Assembly (NCBI GenBank): GCA_016182805.1
Contig: JACPFV010000034.1
Span: forward strand, 1-50,059
Source of the DNA: Gammaproteobacteria bacterium
Lineage (GTDB): Bacteria; Pseudomonadota; Gammaproteobacteria; Nevskiales; Nevskiaceae
Length of the DNA stretch: 50,059 bases
Direction of reading: 5' to 3'
In this document: positions 15,298 to 25,495 of the stretch, piece after piece
Layout of the letters: every line of letters begins with the position of its first letter
Numbering within the stretch: the first letter of the stretch is position 1
Translations under genes and position numbers: made by a program
Notes under the pieces: generated by a model
Database searches by the model: none
The model's input: the letters and a program-made list of their open reading frames with translations, nothing else
What the model was told of the DNA's origin: nothing

Positions 15298-18153
15298 TCA
15301 GATGTAACGGCGCTCTTCACACGAACCCTCGATGTTCTCGACGCAGCGCCCGCACAGCGCCGGGTGCGCCGCGCTGGCGCCGATGTCGGCGCGCCGGTGC
15401 CAGCAGCGCTCGCACTTGGCACGGGCGGTGGCGACGGCCCGGATCGCCAGCGTCTCGCCGTTCTCCAGCTTGGCCTCCACCGCCTCCGCCGGCCGCGCCA
15501 GCGCCGGCAGAACCCTGGCATCGGAGACGATGAACCAGAACCGCAGCTCCGCGCCCGGCGCGGACAGGGCCTGAAGCAGTGCGCCGTCGGCGTAGAGGCC
15601 GACCTCGGCGTCCAGGCCCGATCCGATCTGGCCTTTCACGCGCAGGTCTTCCAGCACCTTCTTCACCGCCTCGCGCGCCGCGCGCAGGCGCGGCCAGTCC
15701 ATGCCGTCGCCCGCCGCCGGCAGCGCCGGGAAGGCGTGCCAGGTCTGGGCGAAGACGCTTTGAGCGCGGTCGCCGGGCAGATGTTCCCAGATCTCGTCGG
15801 CGGTGAACGAAAGGATCGGCGCGATCCAGCGCACAAAGGCCTCGGCGATGTGGAACATCGCGGTCTGCGCCGAGCGCCGGGGGAGGCTCTTGGCCGGCAT
15901 GGTGTAGAGCCGGTCCTTGAGGATATCCAGGTACAGGCCGCCCAAATCCACCACGCAGTAGTTGTGCAGCTTGTGGTAGACGAGGTGGAACTGCGACTCG
16001 GCGTAGGCCTGCTTGATCTCCGCCTGCAAGGCTGCCGCCTGCGCCACCGCCCAGCGGTCCAGCGCCAGCAGTTCGCCGGGCGCGACCATGTCCTTGGCCG
16101 GGTCGAAGCCGTGCAGGTTGGCCAGCAGGTAGCGCGCGGTGTTGCGGATGCGCCGGTAGGCGTCCGCCATGCGCGCCAGCAGCTTGTCGGAGATGGCGAT
16201 CTCGCCGCTGTAGTCCGAGGCCGCCACCCACAGGCGCAGCACGTCGGCGCCCAGGGTCTTCGTCACCTGCTGCGGCGCGACGACGTTGCCCAGCGACTTG
16301 GACATCTTGCGGCCCTGCTCGTCCACGGTGAAGCCGTGGGTCAGCACCGCCTTGTACGGCGCGCGGCCGAACATCGCCGCGGACGTCAGCAGCGAGGACA
16401 TGAACCAGCCGCGATGCTGGTCGGAGCCCTCCAGGTACATGTCGGCGACCGGCGCCTGGCCGTCGCGCAGATGCGCCTTGGCCGCGGTGGCGAACGAACA
16501 CTGGTGCACCACGCCGGAATCGAACCAGACGTCCAGCGTGTCGGTGCACTTGTCGTACTGGGCGGCCTCCGCGCCCAACCAGTCGCCGGCCGTGGAGCCG
16601 AACCAGGCTTCCAGGCCTTCCCGCTCGACCTTGTCCGCGATGCGGCGCATCAGCGCCGGCATGTCCGGGTGCAGCGTGCCCTTCTCCTTGTGCACGAACA
16701 CCGCCAGCGGCACGCCCCAGTGGCGCTGGCGCGAGATGCACCAGTCGGGACGGCCGGCCACCATCTCGCGGATGCGTGCCTCGCCCCAGCCGGGGATCCA
16801 GCGCGTGGCGGCGATGCCTTGCAGCGCGTCCTGGCGCAGGCCCTTGGCGTCCATCGAGATGAACCACTGCGGCGTGGCGCGGAAGATCAGCGGCGTCTTG
16901 TGGCGCCAGCAGTGCGGATAGCTGTGCGCGATCTCGGCCTGGTGCGCCAGCGCGCCGCGCTCGCGCAGCCCGTTCAGGACGACCTCGTCGGCCTTGCGCA
17001 CGTGCAGGCCGCCGACCAGCGGCGTGTTCGGGAAGAACTTGCCGTCGCCGCCCACCGGGTTGTCCACCGGCAAGCCGTATTCGCGGCCGACGACGTAGTC
17101 CTCCACGCCATGCGCCGGCGCGGTGTGGACCAGGCCGGTGCCGGTGTCGAGCGTGACGTGCTCGCCCAGGATCACCGGCACGTCGCGCCCGGCGAAGGGA
17201 TGCCGCGCCAGCACGCCTTTGAGCGCCGCGCCCTTGGCCTTGCCGAGCACGCGGGCCTCGCCGCCGAGGCGCTTGGCCACTCCTTCCAGCAGGCCCTCGG
17301 CGACCACCAGCCGCCCGCCGTCGACCTGCGCCAGCACGTAATCGAATTCCGGATGCGCCGCGATCGCCTGGTTGGCCGGCAGCGTCCAGGGCGTGGTGGT
17401 CCAGATCACCAGCGAAATCGGGCCCGCATCCGCCGCGCCGAAGCGCCGCGCCAGGTCCGCCGCGTCCACGGCGGCGAAGCGCACGTCGATGGACGGCGAC
17501 TTCTTGTCCTCGTACTCAACCTCGGCTTCGGCCAGCGAGGAGCCGCAGTCCAGGCACCAGTGCACCGGCTTGTAGCCGCGCGCCACGTGCCCGCGCTCGA
17601 CGATTTGCGCCAGCGCCCGCAGCTGCTCGGCCTCGAAGGCCGGGTTCATCGTGAGGTACGGGTTCTCCCAGTCGCCCAGCACGCCCAGGCGCTTGAAGTC
17701 CTCGCGCTGGCGCGCGATCTGCTCGGTCGCGTACTCGCGGCACTTCTGGCGGAACGTCTTGGCGTCCAGCATCCCCTGCTCTTTTGGGCCAACCTTGCCG
17801 TGCTTCTTCTCCACTTGCAGCTCGATCGGCAGGCCGTGGCAGTCCCAGCCGGGAATGTACGGCGCCTGATGGCCGGACAGGCGCGCGCTCTTGACCACGA
17901 TGTCCTTGAGCACCTTGTTGACCGCGTGGCCGATGTGGATATCGCCGTTGGCGTACGGCGGCCCGTCCACCAGCCAGTACGCCGGCCGGCTCGCAGTCGC
18001 CTGCTGGACCTTGTCGTAGAGCCGCTCCGCCTCCCAGCGCTTGAGCCGCTCCGGCTCGCGCTGCGCCAGGCCGGCCTGCATCGGGAATTTCGTCTCCGGC
18101 AGGTTCAGGGTGCTCTTGTAGTCCTTCTTCTGCGTTTGGTCTTCGGGGCTCAC
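15298..18153 (-). CDS. ileS: Isoleucyl-tRNA synthetase
   Basis: Charges tRNA-Ile with isoleucine; class Ia, cytoplasmic. The 951-residue length is normal. Visible motifs are the HIGH sequence in GDIHIGHAVNK (about 70-80), the editing domain with WTTTPWTLPAN, the KMSKS loop in GRKMSKSLGN, and the C-terminal zinc finger with CERCWH and CGRC. The start is GTG at 18153, overlapping the ribF stop as GTGA. Co-transcribed with ribF, lspA and ispH, a conserved proteobacterial operon. No T-box-like leader is expected or seen. Confidence 0.97.
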   Translation of the reverse strand: MSPEDQTQKKDYKSTLNLPETKFPMQAGLAQREPERLKRWEAERLYDKVQQATASRPAYWLVDGPPYANGDIHIGHAVNKVLKDIVVKSARLSGHQAPYIPGWDCHGLPIELQVEKKHGKVGPKEQGMLDAKTFRQKCREYATEQIARQREDFKRLGVLGDWENPYLTMNPAFEAEQLRALAQIVERGHVARGYKPVHWCLDCGSSLAEAEVEYEDKKSPSIDVRFAAVDAADLARRFGAADAGPISLVIWTTTPWTLPANQAIAAHPEFDYVLAQVDGGRLVVAEGLLEGVAKRLGGEARVLGKAKGAALKGVLARHPFAGRDVPVILGEHVTLDTGTGLVHTAPAHGVEDYVVGREYGLPVDNPVGGDGKFFPNTPLVGGLHVRKADEVVLNGLRERGALAHQAEIAHSYPHCWRHKTPLIFRATPQWFISMDAKGLRQDALQGIAATRWIPGWGEARIREMVAGRPDWCISRQRHWGVPLAVFVHKEKGTLHPDMPALMRRIADKVEREGLEAWFGSTAGDWLGAEAAQYDKCTDTLDVWFDSGVVHQCSFATAAKAHLRDGQAPVADMYLEGSDQHRGWFMSSLLTSAAMFGRAPYKAVLTHGFTVDEQGRKMSKSLGNVVAPQQVTKTLGADVLRLWVAASDYSGEIAISDKLLARMADAYRRIRNTARYLLANLHGFDPAKDMVAPGELLALDRWAVAQAAALQAEIKQAYAESQFHLVYHKLHNYCVVDLGGLYLDILKDRLYTMPAKSLPRRSAQTAMFHIAEAFVRWIAPILSFTADEIWEHLPGDRAQSVFAQTWHAFPALPAAGDGMDWPRLRAAREAVKKVLEDLRVKGQIGSGLDAEVGLYADGALLQALSAPGAELRFWFIVSDARVLPALARPAEAVEAKLENGETLAIRAVATARAKCERCWHRRADIGASAAHPALCGRCVENIEGSCEERRYI

Positions 18154-19091
18154 GGTGATTGCGCCAGTTCCTTAAAACAATCCTGCGCGGCGCGGCGGTC
18201 GCGCTCGATCTGCTCCGCCAGCCGCTCCAGCGACTCGAATCGCTGCTCCGCGCGCAGGAACCTCACGAACTCCACTTCCAGCTCCCGGCCGTACAGATCG
18301 CCGGGATTGTCGAACAAGTGCGTCTCCAGCAGGCAGCGACTCATGCCCAGCGTCGGCCGCACGCCAAGGTTGGCGACGCCGGGACGCGGCGGGCCGCCGG
18401 CCACCCGCGCGCGCACAGCATAAACGCCCAGGCGCAGCGCCGGCTTGCGGCGCAGCGCGACGTTGGCGGTCGGAAAGCCGAGCTTGCGACCCAGCCGCAG
18501 GCCGGGGCGCACGCGCCCGCTCAGCGCGTACGGACGGCCCAGCATCCGCGCCGCGGCGTCCAGATCGGGCACCGCCAGCCGCTCGCGCAGCGCCGACGAG
18601 CTGCACCGCACGCCGTCCTCCTCGACCGTCCCCAGCGACTCGGCGACGAAGCCGGCGCGCTCGCCCATGCGCCGCAGCAGGCCGATGTCGCCACCGCGCC
18701 CGGCGCCGAAGCGGAAGTCGTCGCCGACCACCACCGCCTTCGCGCCCAGGCGCGCGACCAGCAGGTCCTCGACAAAACACTCGGCCGGCATCGCCGCGAA
18801 GCGCCGGTCGAAGCGCACGCACAGCACGCGGGCGACGCCGGCGCGGCTCAGGGCCTTGAGCTTGTCGCGAAAGGTGGCGACGCGCCCCTCGCGCCCCTGC
18901 CGGCCGAAGTACTCGCGCGGCGTCGGCTCGAAGGTCAGCACCGCCGGCGGCAGCCCGGCGCGCGCGGCGTGCTCCTGGAGCCGCGCGATCAAAGCCTGGT
19001 GGCCGCGATGGAAGCCGTCGAAATTGCCAATGGAAAGCACGCAGCCGCGATGCCGCTCGCGCAGGTTATGCAGGCCGCGAATGAGTTCCAT
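18150..19091 (-). CDS. ribF: Bifunctional riboflavin kinase / FAD synthetase
   Basis: Converts riboflavin to FMN and then FAD. The 313-residue protein has the N-terminal nucleotidyltransferase domain (SIGNFDGFHRGHQALI near 21-36; FEPTPREYF; CSSSALRERL) and the C-terminal flavokinase domain (LGFPTANV, GVYAVRARV, GVANLGVRPT, ETHLFD). ATG at 19091 is the only good start; the upstream sequence CCTCTCCATTC has no Shine-Dalgarno match. An inverted repeat (19104-19206) begins 12 bases upstream. It heads the ileS-lspA-ispH operon. No FMN riboswitch is recognisable in the leader. Confidence 0.95.
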   Translation of the reverse strand: MELIRGLHNLRERHRGCVLSIGNFDGFHRGHQALIARLQEHAARAGLPPAVLTFEPTPREYFGRQGREGRVATFRDKLKALSRAGVARVLCVRFDRRFAAMPAECFVEDLLVARLGAKAVVVGDDFRFGAGRGGDIGLLRRMGERAGFVAESLGTVEEDGVRCSSSALRERLAVPDLDAAARMLGRPYALSGRVRPGLRLGRKLGFPTANVALRRKPALRLGVYAVRARVAGGPPRPGVANLGVRPTLGMSRCLLETHLFDNPGDLYGRELEVEFVRFLRAEQRFESLERLAEQIERDRRAAQDCFKELAQSP

Positions 19092-19103
19092 GAATGGAGA
19101 GGA

Positions 19104-19206
19104 ATTTTATTGAAGCGGCGACCGGATTTGTTGATTACGTCGCATCATGCCCCTGTTCCACCCATCTGTCCTCGGGGGCGTTCGCTTGCCGCCGCTTCAA
19201 TAAAAT
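19104..19206. repeat. Perfect 17-bp inverted repeat around 69 bases, upstream of ribF
   Basis: Positions 19104-19120 (ATTTTATTGAAGCGGCG) are exactly complementary to 19190-19206. The arms are AT-rich at their outer ends, and the 69-base interior shows no gene. The structure would lie in the ribF 5' leader if transcription starts to its right, making a large stem just before the ribF start. A small MITE-like insertion is the other reading. Confidence 0.6.
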
Positions 19207-19211
19207 CAATG

Positions 19212-19225
19212 ATAACCATGGTTAT
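19212..19225. promoter_or_regulatory. 14-bp perfect palindrome between murJ and ribF
   Basis: ATAACCATGGTTAT is a perfect palindrome flanked by AATCA and TGATT, giving a longer imperfect dyad (19205-19230). It sits between the murJ stop and the ribF leader and could be an operator for the ribF operon. No regulator is assigned. Confidence 0.35.
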
Positions 19226-19326
19226 TGATTCGGCGGGCCGCAACACAGCCAGCCGCCGGTCAGCCTTCAGCATTGCGATACCTTGGTTCCCAGTCAATTC
19301 GAAACCGTGCCCGCCGAATCGATAAC

Positions 19327-20865
19327 TCAGTGTCGGAAATGCCGCAGGCGCAGGCCGCTGGCGAACAGCGTTGCGAAATAGGCCGACACCGCCGCGGCGA
19401 TCGCCGCCGCCAGGCGGGCGATGCGCTCGCTGCCGGGTGCGGCGGTCCAGGTGTCCAGCGCGCCGGCCATCCCCAGTATCACCGCCGCCATGACGGCGTT
19501 GGCGAGCAGCAGGCGCCCCAGGTACGCCCCCCAGCCCGGCGCGGGCCGGTAAATGCCCTCGCGGCGCAGGCCGAAGTAGAGCAGGCCGGAGTTGATCCAG
19601 GCGCTGCCGGCCGTCGCCAGCGCCAGTCCCGCGTGCGGCGCCTCGAAGCCCAGCCACAGCATCGAGCCGACGAAGGCCAGCGACAGGCCCATGCCGGACA
19701 GCAGGGCGATGATGCCGTAGCGCACCGGCGCCTTCGTTTCCATGCGCGCGTAGTAGCCGGGCACCAGCACCTTCACGAACGAGAACCCGAGAAAGCCCAG
19801 CGCGTAGGCCATCAGCGGCCAGGCGGTCATGCGCACGTCGTGCGCGTCGAAGGCGTTGTACTGGAACAGCGCGCTGAGCATGGGCCCGGCGAGCAGGAAC
19901 AGGCCGACGCAGGCCGGCAGGCCGATCGCCAGGATCGCGCGCAGGCCCCAGTCCAGGGTCGCGCTGAACTTCTCCGGCGACTTTGCCGCGTGCTGGGCCG
20001 ACAGGGCCGGCAGGATCACCGTGGCGACCGCGATGGTGAACGTGCCCAGCGGCAGTTCCATCAGGCGATCGGCGTACCACAGCCAGCTCACCGAGCCGTC
20101 GGCCAGGAACGAGGCGAGAATCGTGTCGAGCAGCAGGCTGATCTGAGCCACCGAAGAGCTGAAGATGATCGGCACCATCAGGCCGATGATGCGGCGCACC
20201 TGGGGGTCGGCCCAGCCCCAGCGCGGCCGCGGCAGCAGGCCCAGGCGTGCCAGCGATGGCAGTTGAAACGCCAGCTGCAGCAGACCGCCGACCAGCACCG
20301 CGACCGCCAGCGCGTGCACCGAGGGCGCGAACGCCATGGCCGCGATCAGGCACAGGTTCAGGATCACCGGCGTGAACGCCGGTACCGCGAACTGGCCGTG
20401 GCTGTTGAGCACGCCAGAAGCGAAGGCGGTCAGCGAGATGAACAGCAGGAAGGGAAAGGTCCAGCGCAGCAACTCGACCGCCGTGTCGAACTTGCCCGGC
20501 ACGGCGTGAAAGCCCGGCGCGAACGCCCACATGATGAGCGGCGCAATGGCGATGCCGATCAGCGTCAGCCCGGCCAGCACCCCGCCCAGCGTGCCGGCGA
20601 CCACGTCCACCAGTTCCTTGACCTCGGCCGGCGAGCGCGTGCTTTTGGTCTCCGACAGCACCGGCACGAACGCCTGCGAGAACGCGCCCTCCGCGAACAG
20701 CCGGCGCATGAAGTTGGGGATCTTGTAGGCGACCAGGAAGGCGTCCACGGCGCCGCCGGCGCCGAACAGGACGGCCTGGAGCACTTCGCGCAGAAAGCCG
20801 AGCACGCGCGAGATGAGCGTCATGGCGCCGACGACGCCGGTGGATTTCAGGAGGCTGGAAGACAT
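19327..20865 (-). CDS. murJ: Lipid II flippase MurJ
   Basis: Translocates lipid II across the inner membrane for peptidoglycan assembly. The 512-residue protein has the many hydrophobic segments of the MOP exporter family and the conserved N-terminus SLLKSTGVVGAMTLISRVLGFLRE, AFLVAYKIPNFMRRLFAEGAFSQAFVPVL, and the central PIIFSSSVAQISLLLDTILASFL. The start at 20865 is the standard MurJ start. Divergent from rpsT, as in Pseudomonas, and upstream of the ribF operon on the same strand. Confidence 0.95.
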   Translation of the reverse strand: MSSSLLKSTGVVGAMTLISRVLGFLREVLQAVLFGAGGAVDAFLVAYKIPNFMRRLFAEGAFSQAFVPVLSETKSTRSPAEVKELVDVVAGTLGGVLAGLTLIGIAIAPLIMWAFAPGFHAVPGKFDTAVELLRWTFPFLLFISLTAFASGVLNSHGQFAVPAFTPVILNLCLIAAMAFAPSVHALAVAVLVGGLLQLAFQLPSLARLGLLPRPRWGWADPQVRRIIGLMVPIIFSSSVAQISLLLDTILASFLADGSVSWLWYADRLMELPLGTFTIAVATVILPALSAQHAAKSPEKFSATLDWGLRAILAIGLPACVGLFLLAGPMLSALFQYNAFDAHDVRMTAWPLMAYALGFLGFSFVKVLVPGYYARMETKAPVRYGIIALLSGMGLSLAFVGSMLWLGFEAPHAGLALATAGSAWINSGLLYFGLRREGIYRPAPGWGAYLGRLLLANAVMAAVILGMAGALDTWTAAPGSERIARLAAAIAAAVSAYFATLFASGLRLRHFRH

Positions 20866-20957
20866 CGGTTGTTCGGTGGTTATTCGGGTGGCGCCGCTTC
20901 AGGCCCCCCTGGGCCCCGGCTTCCGCCGGGGCGACGCGCCCCGGATGGGCCGATCGG

Positions 20958-20986
20958 TTGACAAACGGCAGCCCCATCAGAATACT
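20958..20986 (+). promoter_or_regulatory. Sigma-70 promoter for rpsT
   Basis: TTGACA (20958-20963) and AATACT (20981-20986) are separated by 17 bases and lie about 40 bases upstream of the rpsT start, a near-consensus promoter fitting a highly expressed ribosomal protein gene. Confidence 0.75.
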
Positions 20987-21027
20987 ACGCGCCCTTCGAT
21001 TTCCGCTTGAGTTTCCAGGAGTTTCCC

Positions 21028-21291
21028 TTGGCCAATATCGCTTCCGCCAAAAAGCGCGCCCGTCAGGCCATCAAGCGCCGCGCGCGCAACGTGGCCCAGC
21101 GCTCGATGTTCCGCACCCTCATCAAGAACGTGGTCAAGGCCATCGAAGCCAAGGACAAGGACAAGGCCGAGGCCGCCTACAAGGACATGGTTCCGGTCCT
21201 CGACCGCTACTCCACCAAGGGCGTGATCCACAAGAACAAGGCTGCGCGCCACAAGGCGCGTCTGGCGGAGCGCATCAAGGCCCTGGCCTGA
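21028..21291 (+). CDS. rpsT: 30S ribosomal protein S20
   Basis: An 87-residue S20 that binds 16S rRNA early in 30S assembly. The N-terminus [12 protein letters not shown] and the Lys/Arg-rich helical body match the family. Translation starts at UUG (21028): AGGAG lies six bases upstream and the protein aligns from that codon, whereas the in-frame ATG at 21007 would add seven residues and has no ribosome-binding site. E. coli rpsT also begins with UUG, where it is tied to autogenous control. A consensus promoter precedes it and a strong terminator follows at 21308. Confidence 0.96.
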   Translation: MANIASAKKRARQAIKRRARNVAQRSMFRTLIKNVVKAIEAKDKDKAEAAYKDMVPVLDRYSTKGVIHKNKAARHKARLAERIKALA

Positions 21292-21307
21292 TCGCGACGC
21301 AGGCATG

Positions 21308-21335
21308 AAAAAAGCGGGCTTCGGCCCGCTTTTTT
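21308..21335. terminator. Bidirectional intrinsic terminator between rpsT and proB
   Basis: AAAAAAGCGGGC (21308-21319) pairs with GCCCGCTTTTTT (21324-21335) around a TTCG tetraloop. It serves convergent rpsT (plus) and proB (minus), giving a T-run in both directions. Confidence 0.9.
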
Positions 21336-21348
21336 GTTGCCGGCTCAT

Positions 21349-23524
<2,176 letters not shown>

Positions 23525-23575
23525 TTAAACAATGCGTCGGGAATGTATTGTCGCGAGCGCAGCGAGGCCGAAGGC

Positions 23576-23597
23576 TTAGGGCCATGGATGGCCCTAA
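23576..23597. repeat. Extragenic palindrome, CCATGGATGG centre
   Basis: TTAGGGCCAT (23576-23585) and ATGGCCCTAA (23588-23597) form a perfect 10-bp stem around GG. The centre matches the hairpin at 58-75; the outer arms differ but remain complementary. Confidence 0.7.
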
Positions 23598-23603
23598 CAA
23601 CAA

Positions 23604-23625
23604 AAAAGGCCCCGCAGGGCCTTTT
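23604..23625 (-). terminator. Intrinsic terminator after rpmA
   Basis: AAAAGGCCC (23604-23612) pairs with GGGCCTTTT (23617-23625) around CGCA. On the minus strand the stem is followed by TTTTTTGTTGTT, a good rho-independent terminator for rplU-rpmA, possibly leaky into obg. Confidence 0.8.
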
Positions 23626-23639
23626 CTGTTTCGTCGGCA

Positions 23640-23891
23640 TCAGCCCGCGACGATATTGACGACCGTTCGGCCGTTCTTGGGCTTGAACTCGACCTTGCCG
23701 TCGGCGACGGCGAAGATCGTGTAGTCCTTGCCCATCTGCGCGTTCACGCCCGGGCGGAACTCGCTGCCGCGCTGACGCACGATGATGTTGCCGGAGATCA
23801 CGTCCTCGCCGCCGAAGCGCTTGATGCCCAGGCGCTTGGAGTGGGAGTCGCGGCCGTTGCGGGAGCTGCCGCCTGCTTTTTTGTGTGCCAT
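23640..23891 (-). CDS. rpmA: 50S ribosomal protein L27
   Basis: An 83-residue L27, located near the peptidyl-transferase centre. The sequence [20 protein letters not shown] is the standard bacterial N-terminus without the cleaved extension found in Firmicutes. It is 29 bases downstream of rplU in the same operon and is followed by an intrinsic terminator. Confidence 0.97.
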   Translation of the reverse strand: MAHKKAGGSSRNGRDSHSKRLGIKRFGGEDVISGNIIVRQRGSEFRPGVNAQMGKDYTIFAVADGKVEFKPKNGRTVVNIVAG

Positions 23892-23920
23892 TGCTCTCGA
23901 CCTCTAAACAGACCGCGGGC

Positions 23921-24232
23921 TTAGCCCACGATCTCCTTGATCTGGACCTCGGTGTAGTTCTGGCGGTGGCCCTGTTCCTTGTGGTAGTGCTTGCGGCGGC
24001 GGTGCTTGATGATGCGGATCTTGTCGCCGCGGCCGTGCTTGAGCACTTCCGCCATCACCTTGGCACCGGACACCTTGGGCGTACCGATCTTCTGGCTGTC
24101 GCCGTTGGCGACCATCAGGACTTCGTCGAAGGACACCGTGGCGCCGACCTCGGCCACCAGGGTTTCCACTTTGAGCTTGTCGCCGGCGGCCACTTTGTAC
24201 TGCTTGCCACCGGTCTGGATCACGGCATACAT
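23921..24232 (-). CDS. rplU: 50S ribosomal protein L21
   Basis: A 103-residue L21 that binds 23S rRNA. Typical motifs are [14 protein letters not shown] at the N-terminus and [23 protein letters not shown] near the C-terminus. The start at 24232 fits the family; GGAG lies nine bases upstream, and an in-frame extension to 24262 is not supported. A near-consensus promoter lies on the minus strand (24283-24311), sharing its -35 region with the divergent ispB promoter. Confidence 0.97.
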   Translation of the reverse strand: MYAVIQTGGKQYKVAAGDKLKVETLVAEVGATVSFDEVLMVANGDSQKIGTPKVSGAKVMAEVLKHGRGDKIRIIKHRRRKHYHKEQGHRQNYTEVQIKEIVG

Positions 24233-24282
24233 CGGAAAGGACTCCAAAATACGGTCCGACACGGGTCGTCGAAAGGCCGCGC

Positions 24283-24350
24283 ATTCTAAGGACTTGCCCG
24301 GTCGCGGTCAACGTATTTTCGTTGACGGGCAAACACCTAGCCCCTAGCAT
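24283..24350. promoter_or_regulatory. Divergent rplU / ispB promoters with paired -35 elements
   Basis: For rplU (minus): TTGACC (complement of 24306-24311), 17-base spacer, TAGAAT (complement of 24283-24288). For ispB (plus): TTGACG (24322-24327), 17-base spacer, TAGCAT (24345-24350). The two -35 boxes are arms of an inverted repeat, GTCAACG (24307-24313) and CGTTGAC (24320-24326), around TATTTT. The predicted ispB transcript would start within a few bases of its ATG. Confidence 0.65.
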
Positions 24351-24359
24351 GCGCCCGCC

Positions 24360-25346
24360 ATGCTTGCGCCCCCTCGAACCGACCTCAAATCCCTTCTCGC
24401 GCCCATCGCCTCCGACATGGCGCAGGTGGACGCGGTGATCCGCCAGCGCCTGTCCTCGGAAGTCGTCCTCATCAACCGGATCGGCGAGCACATCATCGCG
24501 GCCGGCGGCAAGCGCATGCGCCCCGCGGTGGTCCTGCTGACCGGACGCGCGCTGGGCTGCGCCACCGCCGAGCCGGCGCTGCTGGCCGCGGTCGTGGAGT
24601 TCATCCACACCGCCACGCTGCTGCACGACGACGTGGTGGACGGCGCCGACCGCCGCCGCGGGCTGGCGACGGCCAACCACGTCTTCGGCAACCCGGGGAC
24701 GGTATTGTCCGGCGACTTCCTGTATTCGCGCGCCTTTCAAATGATGGTCGACGCGGGCCGCATGTCGGTGATGCGCGTGCTGGCGGACTGCACCAACGCC
24801 ATCGCCCAGGGCGAGGTGCTGCAACTCATGCACATCGGCGACCCGGAGGTCGGCGAGGAGCGCTACCTGCGCGTGATCGAACTGAAGACCGCGCGCCTGT
24901 TCCAGGCCGCCGCGCAACTCGGCGCGATCGCCGCCGACGCCGACGAGCCGCGGCAGGCGCGCATCGCCCGCTACGGCTACGCGCTGGGCATGGCGTTCCA
25001 GATCGTGGACGACCTGCTCGACTACACCGCCGCGCCCGAGGTCAGCGGCAAGAGCCTGGGCACCGATCTGGCCGAGGGCAAGCCCACCCTGCCCCTGATC
25101 CACGCCATGAAGCACGGCAACGCCGCGCAAACCGCCCTGATCCAGGACGCGATCCGCGCCGGCCGCGCGGATCGGATGCGGGAAGTGCTCGCGGCCGTTG
25201 AATCCACGGGGGCCATCGCGTATAGTGCCGCGCTCGCAAAACGCTATGCGCAAGACGCGATCAGCGCGCTGGGCGAAGTTCCCGACTCGCCGCACAAGCA
25301 CGCACTGATCGGTCTGGCCCGCTTCGCAGTCGAGCGCGCGCATTAA
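24360..25346 (+). CDS. ispB: Polyprenyl (octaprenyl-type) diphosphate synthase
   Basis: Makes the long prenyl tail of ubiquinone/menaquinone by adding IPP units to an allylic diphosphate. The 328-residue protein has the two Asp-rich motifs: LLHDDVVDGADRRRG (about 88-102) and QIVDDLLDY (about 215-223), plus GGKRMRP near 49 and GDFLYSRAFQMM, typical of IspB. ATG at 24360 is the natural start; no clear Shine-Dalgarno is present and the predicted promoter suggests a near-leaderless mRNA. Divergent from rplU as in other proteobacteria. Chain length cannot be read from sequence. tRNA-Pro follows. Confidence 0.93.
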   Translation: MLAPPRTDLKSLLAPIASDMAQVDAVIRQRLSSEVVLINRIGEHIIAAGGKRMRPAVVLLTGRALGCATAEPALLAAVVEFIHTATLLHDDVVDGADRRRGLATANHVFGNPGTVLSGDFLYSRAFQMMVDAGRMSVMRVLADCTNAIAQGEVLQLMHIGDPEVGEERYLRVIELKTARLFQAAAQLGAIAADADEPRQARIARYGYALGMAFQIVDDLLDYTAAPEVSGKSLGTDLAEGKPTLPLIHAMKHGNAAQTALIQDAIRAGRADRMREVLAAVESTGAIAYSAALAKRYAQDAISALGEVPDSPHKHALIGLARFAVERAH

Positions 25347-25351
25347 GACGG

Positions 25352-25428
25352 CGGGGTGTAGCTCAGCTTGGTAGAGCGCTTGCTTCGGGAGCAAGAGGTG
25401 GCAGGTTCAAGTCCTGTCACCCCGACCA
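25352..25428 (+). tRNA. proK: tRNA-Pro (CGG)
   Basis: A 77-nt tRNA from CGGGGTGTAGCTCAGCTTGG to CACCCCGACCA with encoded CCA. The acceptor stem CGGGGTG/CACCCCG is perfect; the anticodon arm CTTGC-TTCGGGA-GCAAG gives anticodon CGG. Its 3' 22 bases plus five more are repeated imperfectly at 25469-25495, and a 9-bp hairpin (25446-25468) lies between. Symbol by analogy with E. coli. Confidence 0.95.
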
Positions 25429-25495
25429 ACCTTTATCGCCGCATGCGAATTTGCTCCCGGCAAATTCGTCAAGTGCTGTCGCCCCAACCAACCTT
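25407..25495 (+). repeat. Direct repeat of the tRNA-Pro 3' end (att-like)
   Basis: 25407-25433 (T-arm to CCA and five bases beyond) and 25469-25495 match at 24 of 27 positions. Such a duplicated tRNA 3' end is what site-specific integrases leave. The stop codon of the adjacent XRE-type gene (25469-25471) falls inside the second copy. The 9-bp stem CGAATTTGC/GCAAATTCG (25446-25468) sits between the copies. Confidence 0.55.

Noticed and set aside
14893-18423. Long open frame on the plus strand opposite ileS and ribF
   Set aside because: It is antisense to confidently identified genes, has an Arg/Ala/His/Gln-rich composition typical of shadow frames in GC-rich DNA, and no recognisable motifs.
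19092-19326. FMN riboswitch before ribF
   Set aside because: The conserved RFN-element sequence blocks were not found; only the inverted repeat and a palindrome are present.
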